NCBI GenBank assembly: GCA_964346665.1
Contig: CAYFVC010000067.1
Span: 1 to 64,000 of the forward strand
Source of the DNA: JAZGEG01 sp964346665
Lineage (GTDB): Archaea; Aenigmatarchaeota; Aenigmatarchaeia; QMZP01; QMZT01
DNA length: 64,000 nucleotides
Direction of reading: 5' to 3'
Part shown: piece after piece, positions 58,498 to 64,000 of the stretch
Numbering within the stretch: the first letter of the stretch is position 1
Layout: the number at the start of each line of letters is the position of its first letter
Notes under the pieces: model-generated
Seen by the model: only the letters and a program-made list of their open reading frames with translations
What the model was told of the DNA's origin: nothing
Database searches by the model: none
Made by a program: the position numbers and the translations under genes

Positions 58498-59670
58498 TTA
58501 CATGAGCTTTTTCTGTTTGAATTTCTCCCTTTTTTTCATGTAAAACATGAACAAAACAACCAATATCACGATAACGATAACTGCTATTATAATCAGAGTT
58601 TCAATTCCGATAAAAAATCCGGGTCTCAATTTCACTTCCAGATCAACTTCTCCTGTGTCATTTTTATCTAGGTAACGGAGGACAACGAAACCCTTGTATT
58701 CACCTACGGGAACGCCTTCCGTTGTATCCCAGTAGTTAGTTACGGTTGGCGTGGCGAATGCCCACACCTTTACATTCTGGCTTTTGTCAGAGGCGATCGT
58801 TTTGCCTTCCATATCCCTGATTGACAGTTCAACGTAAACATCCTTTATTTCCTGATTCCAATAACTTTGTATTTTAGTCAGGATTTTCCCGACCGTTCCA
58901 TTGATAATTGGCTCTGCAGAGACGTTAATTATTTCAATGAGTGGAGCCCCTAGATTGAATTTTCTTTCCAGATTTGCAGTTTCTCCGTCATAGAAAACAG
59001 TAACCTTAGCCTGGTACAAACCGAGATCAACATTCGAGAACCAGGTTGCACGTAATTTTTCGCTTTTCGTTGTTTCAATCGGTTTCCCATCCGTCTGGAG
59101 GATAATGATAGTTTTGTTTTCTATATCAAGTATCTCTATCTCACCTTTCGCTCGGGTTATGTTTTCTTTACCAAGGTTGGATACGGTTATATCGAAAATG
59201 ACCGTGTCGTTCACGTTCGGATTCTCTATACCCAATTCTATCTCAGCATATTTCCCAGGATAAGGGACCTTAACTATAACCCTCGTCCCCACCCTTATCC
59301 TTGCAACAACAGCCCCTCCCTCAGCAGGGTCCACATACTCCCTTGCCCAGATAATGCTCTCGTGCTCACCGGGCCTTTCAAATTCACCAGGAAGTTTAAT
59401 CCTGAATCTGTAAAGTTCTGACTGGTATGGACCAAAAACGACGTAATCCGGCGTGAGCAAGGTAATGTAGTCTTCCAGTTCACCGGTCACATAAACATCA
59501 AGCTCTTGTGTTCCACCTCCTGTATTAAATATTCGCCCTTCAAATTCCAGTTCCTCATTAGGGACGAAATCCATGGTTATCTTTGCAGGAGCTATGCCAA
59601 GGGCTGATACAGAAGAAGTTAAAAAAAATAAAGAAAAAAATAAAAAAATAAACACAACTATTCTTTTCAT
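58498..59670 (-). CDS. Exported NEW3-like membrane-anchored protein
   Basis: From ATG 59670, 390 residues: signal peptide (MKRIVVFIFLFFSLFFLTSS), an LGIAPAKITMDFVPNEELEF domain, three to four Ig-like domains (VPYPGKYAEIELGIENPNVNDT; NQEIKDVYVELSIRDMEGKT), a membrane helix (about 356-378) and a basic tail. It is paralogous to the gene at the right edge (63102 onward), sharing VRVPYPGKYA, YWDTxEGVxxGxYxG and the same C-terminal layout. Confidence 0.75.
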   Translation of the reverse strand: MKRIVVFIFLFFSLFFLTSSVSALGIAPAKITMDFVPNEELEFEGRIFNTGGGTQELDVYVTGELEDYITLLTPDYVVFGPYQSELYRFRIKLPGEFERPGEHESIIWAREYVDPAEGGAVVARIRVGTRVIVKVPYPGKYAEIELGIENPNVNDTVIFDITVSNLGKENITRAKGEIEILDIENKTIIILQTDGKPIETTKSEKLRATWFSNVDLGLYQAKVTVFYDGETANLERKFNLGAPLIEIINVSAEPIINGTVGKILTKIQSYWNQEIKDVYVELSIRDMEGKTIASDKSQNVKVWAFATPTVTNYWDTTEGVPVGEYKGFVVLRYLDKNDTGEVDLEVKLRPGFFIGIETLIIIAVIVIVILVVLFMFYMKKREKFKQKKLM

Positions 59671-59710
59671 GAAAACACCAGTTATCACTTGTTACGAGTT
59701 TAAGATTGTA

Positions 59711-60394
59711 TTATGCGGATGATATAGCGCCTATGTTTATTATCTCTCCTTTGGGTCCTACCGCATCGCTGGGTATTGAAAGTCTGAAGTGAATCCTTAA
59801 CTTATCTATCTCTGGAGTGTCTCGGTAATCCAAGTCAGAACATACTACTGTTTCCGATACATTCAAGGCTGTCCAAGAGCCTTCCCCGTAGCCAGATCCA
59901 TAATCTGCGGAACAAGATCCTGTTTGCCCTGATACATTACCACTCTTGCCTTTGAAGTATGCACCAGCACCAGAATGTATCCATGAAGATGCCTCGGTGT
60001 CAGCACTTATGTTGAGTGATACGTTGACATTACCTTCATTCTCTACCACGAACGGGAAGGCGCATAAAGCCTCTGTACCGTCACAACCAGCTACATTCGT
60101 TCCGTTAGCCTCTGAACCGTCATCGAAAGCACAAAGTCCACCACAGTTGTTCTGTGATTGCGTGTCTAGTATTCTCCCTGCACCGGCAAGAATCGAGTCA
60201 CCGAAGTCGGTTACGTTCCTCACCATATCTATAGCCACAGCACCCGTGATTGAAACGTTCGCTGTTCCGTATTCGAGCGGAGCTCTCCCTGTCACCGTTA
60301 TCCTTAGGTTAGCGAGAGTGAACACACCAACCCCTGATACCAATATCGCTATTACCAACAAACTCGCTATCAGATTATTTGATATTTCAGCCAT
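59711..60394 (-). CDS. N-anchored extracellular protein, S-layer/pilin-like
   Basis: 227 residues. A hydrophobic helix near the N-terminus (NNLIASLLVIAILVSGVGVFTL) is followed by an extracellular beta-rich domain low in charge, rich in Gly, Ser and Asn-x-Ser/Thr, with Cys pairs (NNCGGLCAF, GCDGTEALC). EISNNLIASLLV resembles a class III-type signal. Not otherwise recognised. Confidence 0.6.
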   Translation of the reverse strand: MAEISNNLIASLLVIAILVSGVGVFTLANLRITVTGRAPLEYGTANVSITGAVAIDMVRNVTDFGDSILAGAGRILDTQSQNNCGGLCAFDDGSEANGTNVAGCDGTEALCAFPFVVENEGNVNVSLNISADTEASSWIHSGAGAYFKGKSGNVSGQTGSCSADYGSGYGEGSWTALNVSETVVCSDLDYRDTPEIDKLRIHFRLSIPSDAVGPKGEIINIGAISSA

Positions 60395-60427
60395 ATTCCT
60401 CCCTTAGTATATTTTATATTTGAATAA

Positions 60428-60649
60428 TTATTCCTCAGGCAATATGTTAACTCCTATGTAACCCGTGGTTGACATCGAGCCAGGTCCCGGCAATATGGTC
60501 AATTTTATTTCCCCTTGCTGGGTTGTTTGCGGGCCTTTAGCCGGTATGGTCACAAAATTTATGCTGTTAAGCAAAGCAAACGTTCCGAATACCGAAACCA
60601 AGAGTAACACGATTGCCAATATAAAGAGTATGTTATTAGATTTTACCAT
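60428..60649 (-). CDS. Small N-anchored exported protein
   Basis: About 73 residues from ATG 60649 (MVKSNNILFILAIVLLLVSV). One membrane helix, then about 45 exported residues with a Pro/Gly-rich stretch (AKGPQTTQQGEIKLTILPGP). It lies 34 nt upstream of the 227-residue anchored gene on the same strand and may form a surface unit with it. Confidence 0.5.
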   Translation of the reverse strand: MVKSNNILFILAIVLLLVSVFGTFALLNSINFVTIPAKGPQTTQQGEIKLTILPGPGSMSTTGYIGVNILPEE

Positions 60650-60715
60650 ACTAACACCCAACCCTTATAGATTATTATTTGTTCAAACATATTTAAATCT
60701 ATATTGTCATTAATA

Positions 60716-62587
60716 TCAACTCGTTTTTATTTCAAGATTGATTTTGTTCCCTATCATTCCCTTCTTCTCTATTATCAACCTGTTCAAACCCCTGCCGATT
60801 TTTAATGTTTTATTCAGGTCGATATTTTCATAATCCAGCACTATTTTGAGTGGATAAGCTTCCCCCAGACCGTAGAAGAAACTCGGTTTTATGTTGGATA
60901 AGAACTCGCCCTTTTCAATCGAGCTAATCCTGTTGTTTATGGTTCTCCAGTTCCCCTTTGAAAAAACGAGGAAAACCACAGAATTGGAGAATCTCTGGTC
61001 CGTTCCGATCCCGTAAGTGTTAGAGCCTTTCTCCGTGAATATGGAAAGGGGATTCATTTGCGAAAATACGACGGATTTGAGCACATTATTGGAATACGAA
61101 GCAAGGTAATAATGATTAGGTGTTGAGTATTCATTTGTAGTTAAGCCTGAGAATGTTGTCTCCCCTGTCCCGGGGATGTAAATTCTATCAGATGTGCTGT
61201 TCAGGACGAGTTTAACCTGTAGGGTTAGGAGAACTATCGCTATTTTCTTGGAATCATAACCCTTCCCGCCGAATGAATCAGTTGTTGTTACGCTTATGGA
61301 CCAGAGACCCTCCGCATCTCCGGGGATTGTGTAATTGTATTCGTAAATATACCCGTTCGTTATCTCCGATATGTTAGTCATGAGTTCGTTGTTCACAATA
61401 GTTGAACCTAGGTTGTCCTTTACGAGCACGGTGGAATTGCTTATGTATTCCCTTCCTAAGATATGCGTAACCTCTGCCCTTATCCTAACGATTCTTCCGG
61501 GCTTGAAAATGTCTTTTTCGGAGAGACCCAAATCATATGTTTTTATTTCGACAACAGGTGTGGAAATTCTTTCAAGGCGGATGATCACAAGCTTATTGGT
61601 AGTCACGTTTACAGATGTTTTATTCGAGAGAAACCCGAATCTCGTTGCATTTATGGTGTAGTTGTTGTAGAAAAACTGCCCGGAGAAATTCTGATGGAAT
61701 TCGGTGATATTCTGTCTCTCTATATAGCCAGAAGCACCCGTTACTTCGAAAAACACGGTTACGTTGTCCTTGTCCTTTCCCGTGACATTTGCCTGGTCCA
61801 ACGGCGAACCTTCCTCTGTGAGAACCCTTACATCAAGATACCATTTCACATGAACAGCTCCGGCATCAATTTCTATCCCCGATTTATCTAGGCTCACATT
61901 CAAGAAAATCGTATCACCGGATGAGAAATGGTAGATATTGGCTGACGTGCTGTTTATTATCGAGTCTCTGAAGAAGTTGGCTGATGACTGGTATAAGTAA
62001 ATGGCATAGCTGTTGAAGGATTCGAGAACGTTTCTGAAAAGAGTGTTGTACCGTGAATTTGAATAGAATGCAATACCGATATCGCTGTTCTTCATAGAAT
62101 TGTGACCTATCGAGTTGTTGGAGGAGTTGTCTAAGTAGATGTCGTTATTCACGCTTTCCATGAAATTAACACTTACGTTGTTGTACCACGAGTCAATCAT
62201 TTCCACCCCATGGTAATTGTGGGTGAAGTTGTTGCTGAATATCACATTGTCAAAACTGGAATCCAGATAAACCCCGTACCACCAGTCTGTTATGTTGCAA
62301 TTCTTTATCGTGATGTTATCATTCCCATTCCAATAGACCCCATATGTACTTGAAGAGTAAACGCCGTCTATTTTATACCCGTTACAATCGAGGGTTACGT
62401 TATCCGCTGTTATGTTCATGCAGGTTGTATTAGGGCTGTTCAGGATATCCTGGGTGAGATTGTAGATCTCCCCTGCTGTGTCCAAGACTGAGCAGTTGTC
62501 TATGTTGGCTGCGGATACGGTTTGAGCGCTTCCTAAGAAAACCGTCAATATGGTTATGAATATAAAGAACTTCCCAAACCTAAGCAT
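60716..62587 (-). CDS. Secreted beta-helix (NosD-like) protein
   Basis: 623 residues with a signal peptide (MLRFGKFFIFITILTVFLGS). From about 55 to 240 there are 22-24-residue parallel beta-helix coils with Asn ladders (NITIKNCNITDWWYGVYLDS, DNVIFSNNFTHNYHGVEM, NSIGHNSMKNSDIGIAFY), as in NosD/CASH domains. The rest is Ig-like with many glycosylation sites. There is no C-terminal membrane helix, so it is secreted or held by other surface proteins. Confidence 0.78.
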   Translation of the reverse strand: MLRFGKFFIFITILTVFLGSAQTVSAANIDNCSVLDTAGEIYNLTQDILNSPNTTCMNITADNVTLDCNGYKIDGVYSSSTYGVYWNGNDNITIKNCNITDWWYGVYLDSSFDNVIFSNNFTHNYHGVEMIDSWYNNVSVNFMESVNNDIYLDNSSNNSIGHNSMKNSDIGIAFYSNSRYNTLFRNVLESFNSYAIYLYQSSANFFRDSIINSTSANIYHFSSGDTIFLNVSLDKSGIEIDAGAVHVKWYLDVRVLTEEGSPLDQANVTGKDKDNVTVFFEVTGASGYIERQNITEFHQNFSGQFFYNNYTINATRFGFLSNKTSVNVTTNKLVIIRLERISTPVVEIKTYDLGLSEKDIFKPGRIVRIRAEVTHILGREYISNSTVLVKDNLGSTIVNNELMTNISEITNGYIYEYNYTIPGDAEGLWSISVTTTDSFGGKGYDSKKIAIVLLTLQVKLVLNSTSDRIYIPGTGETTFSGLTTNEYSTPNHYYLASYSNNVLKSVVFSQMNPLSIFTEKGSNTYGIGTDQRFSNSVVFLVFSKGNWRTINNRISSIEKGEFLSNIKPSFFYGLGEAYPLKIVLDYENIDLNKTLKIGRGLNRLIIEKKGMIGNKINLEIKTS

Positions 62588-62658
62588 ATTTTATAATTGT
62601 CTCGAGCCTAATAAAAACAAGAATACCAATTTAAAGATTCGTTCTAAAAATAGATTGA

Positions 62659-63105
62659 ATGGACAGGAGAGTTTACATTCTGCCAATAATGAGCGTTATT
62701 TTAATCGTAATTTTAGCCATGAGACCGGATATAACTGGGTTCATGGTTGCCAGACCTTCAGGACCACTCGAGAACCAAATTTTCGCAAACATCAGCATGA
62801 GCATAAACGAGGACGGGTTCATACCCGAGGATTCGCTCGTAACGGTTTACCTTGATGATCGAAGCTCTTCCATGGGTTTCAAGGAGTTCATCGACAAAAC
62901 AGGAACTGGTTATAACCGAATGAAAGGCGAGATACCGGATATAGATTACGAAGGATACGGATTCGGAGGGACATACACCTATGCGATAGACATCTCTGAA
63001 TTCGATCTCAACACAATCCTAGAACCAGGAGAACACAACCTGATAGTTGAAGTGAGTTACGAGAACTACGTGATCTCTCACACCTCCCAGACCATCGAAG
63101 TTTAA
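62659..63105 (+). CDS. N-anchored extracellular protein, unknown
   Basis: 148 residues: an N-terminal anchor helix (about 7-24) and an exported beta-rich domain (NQIFANISMSINEDGFIPEDSLVTVYLDD; DLNTILEPGEHNLIVEVSYENYVISHTS), like a single NEW3/Ig fold. It is divergent from the NosD-like gene and convergent with the right-edge paralogue (4-nt overlap). Confidence 0.6.
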   Translation: MDRRVYILPIMSVILIVILAMRPDITGFMVARPSGPLENQIFANISMSINEDGFIPEDSLVTVYLDDRSSSMGFKEFIDKTGTGYNRMKGEIPDIDYEGYGFGGTYTYAIDISEFDLNTILEPGEHNLIVEVSYENYVISHTSQTIEV

Positions 63106-64000
63106 AAAGTGGTTTGTCTACTTCCTTTCCCTCTCCTCCTGAAGTAGAAGAACCACCCCACGTTTATCATTATCAGTATTATTACAATGGGGACGAGCAC
63201 GTCCACCCCAGGGCCTCTTTCCCCCTTAGTAGTTATCGCCCTCGCGGTGACCCCGACTATTTCGGTTGTTATGCTCTCAAGCTCTATGTAGGCTTTGAGC
63301 ATTTTCTCCGTTGTTTTTCCAGCGTAGTGGAGGATAAGTCTTCCTTCATACGTCCCCTTCTCAACGCCTTCCGTGTCCCAGTACGCGTAAAGAGTGGATC
63401 TCTTCAAGGCCTCCACATCGACAGAGGCGGATTTGAAACTCGCTACCTGATCGCCTTCCAGATCGTTTATGATCATCTCCGCGTAAACACTCGAAATCTT
63501 CTGGTTCCATTTGTTCTCCACATTTATCTCAAACTTCGCTATTCCACCGAGGACAAAACTCCTCACCTTGATGTCAATGACCTCTATTCGAAGCGTGCCC
63601 ACGCCGAAATTCTTCCCAATGCTAGCGACTTTCTCGTCATAGTTCACGGTCACGACTGCATGATACATCCCTGGGTTCACATTCGCTTTCCACGGGACGA
63701 TGATCTCCCCTGTTTTCTTTGAATCCACTGCTATTTCCTCACTTTCGATTATAGATATCCTCTCGTTTGTCGGCCCTAGTATGTCGATTGTTGCGGAGGC
63801 CTTGTATATGTTCTCTGTCCCAAGGTTGTATATCTTGACGAAGAATGTAACGGTCTCGTTCGGCTCTGCCTCATGGATAACCAAATCCAAATCCGCGTAC
63901 TTCCCTGGATAAGGAACCCTTACCCTTAACTGGTGGATTACAGCGGTAGTTGCCATAACAATCTGTTCCCCTTCCTCCGCCTCTGATGGCATTTCCATAA
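63102..64000 (-). CDS. Exported NEW3-like membrane protein, 5' part cut by window edge
   Basis: The C-terminal 299 residues are visible. VRVPYPGKYADLDLVIHEAEPNETVTF, KSTLYAYWDTEGVEKGTYEG-type and a final membrane helix (VPIVIILIMINVGWFFYF) match the gene at 58498-59670 along its whole C-terminal two thirds. The reading frame is open to the window edge, so the apparent Met near 63998 is not the true start. Confidence 0.7.
   Translation of the reverse strand, partial: MEMPSEAEEGEQIVMATTAVIHQLRVRVPYPGKYADLDLVIHEAEPNETVTFFVKIYNLGTENIYKASATIDILGPTNERISIIESEEIAVDSKKTGEIIVPWKANVNPGMYHAVVTVNYDEKVASIGKNFGVGTLRIEVIDIKVRSFVLGGIAKFEINVENKWNQKISSVYAEMIINDLEGDQVASFKSASVDVEALKRSTLYAYWDTEGVEKGTYEGRLILHYAGKTTEKMLKAYIELESITTEIVGVTARAITTKGERGPGVDVLVPIVIILIMINVGWFFYFRRRGKGSRQTTF

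Overview
The window is archaeal chromosomal DNA. The left end carries the archaeal S10/spc-type ribosomal cluster, read on the minus strand: L4, L23, L2, S19, L22, S3, L29, aIF1/SUI1, RNase P Rpp29, S17 and L14. Elsewhere there are PCNA, RadB, an archaeal RecJ/DHH nuclease, type IA topoisomerase, diphthine synthase, eS1, aCbf5, AlaX, Get3 and an Lrp-type regulator, with TTTAWA promoters and many leaderless starts. Small gene sizes, large Asn-X-Ser/Thr-rich cadherin-like and Cys-rich surface proteins, and a mixture of archaeal and bacterial-looking enzymes suggest a DPANN-type or related uncultivated lineage. That placement is an inference; no 16S rRNA gene is present.

Layout. 1-4.9 kb: ribosomal protein operon. 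4.9-11.9 kb: diphthine synthase, a bacterial-type GAPDH, then a sugar cluster (two GT81-like glycosyltransferases, an MPGP-like phosphatase, a sugar-nucleotidyltransferase, a GalT-like protein) that probably makes a glucosyl/mannosylglycerate-type solute. 12.0-17.2 kb: four tandem cytoplasmic PQQ-type beta-propeller paralogues sharing unusual N-terminal and Tyr/Lys/Glu C-terminal segments. 17.2-35.3 kb: housekeeping genes (YchF-like GTPase, MetRS, RecJ, eS1, LOG, Cbf5, a 30-residue mS38/COX24-like protein, an EMC6-like membrane protein beside Get3, AhcY, AlaX, double Lrp, PCNA, OB-fold protein) with a few orphans. 35.4-43.7 kb: secreted and membrane proteins including a C25-like caspase-fold peptidase. 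43.7-48.7 kb: two intron-rich tRNA genes, an EF-Tu-domain-2-like protein, topoisomerase I, RadB, a tRNA-Ser and a small zinc-ribbon gene. 48.7-64 kb: a cell-surface region in which a MoxR/DUF58/VWA operon lies between very large cadherin-like membrane proteins, followed by further anchored glycoprotein-like genes.

The most striking feature is the tRNA set. All five tRNA genes are interrupted, with nine introns in total: Thr(GGT) one in the D-loop; initiator Met(CAT) one in the T-loop; Gly(GCC) three, in D-, anticodon and T-loops; Leu(CAA) two, in D- and T-loops; Ser(GGA) two, in anticodon and T-loops. Four of the five share a T-loop intron between positions 59 and 60. Most junctions fold into bulge-helix-bulge (BHB) motifs and every spliced product is a normal-length tRNA. 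Such intron loads are known mainly from Thermoproteales.

Other leads are the four-propeller array, a repeated CTTTT/AAAAG hairpin family with compensatory changes around the MoxR operon, the EMC6-like/Get3 pair, and a long out-of-frame overlap between RecJ and eS1.
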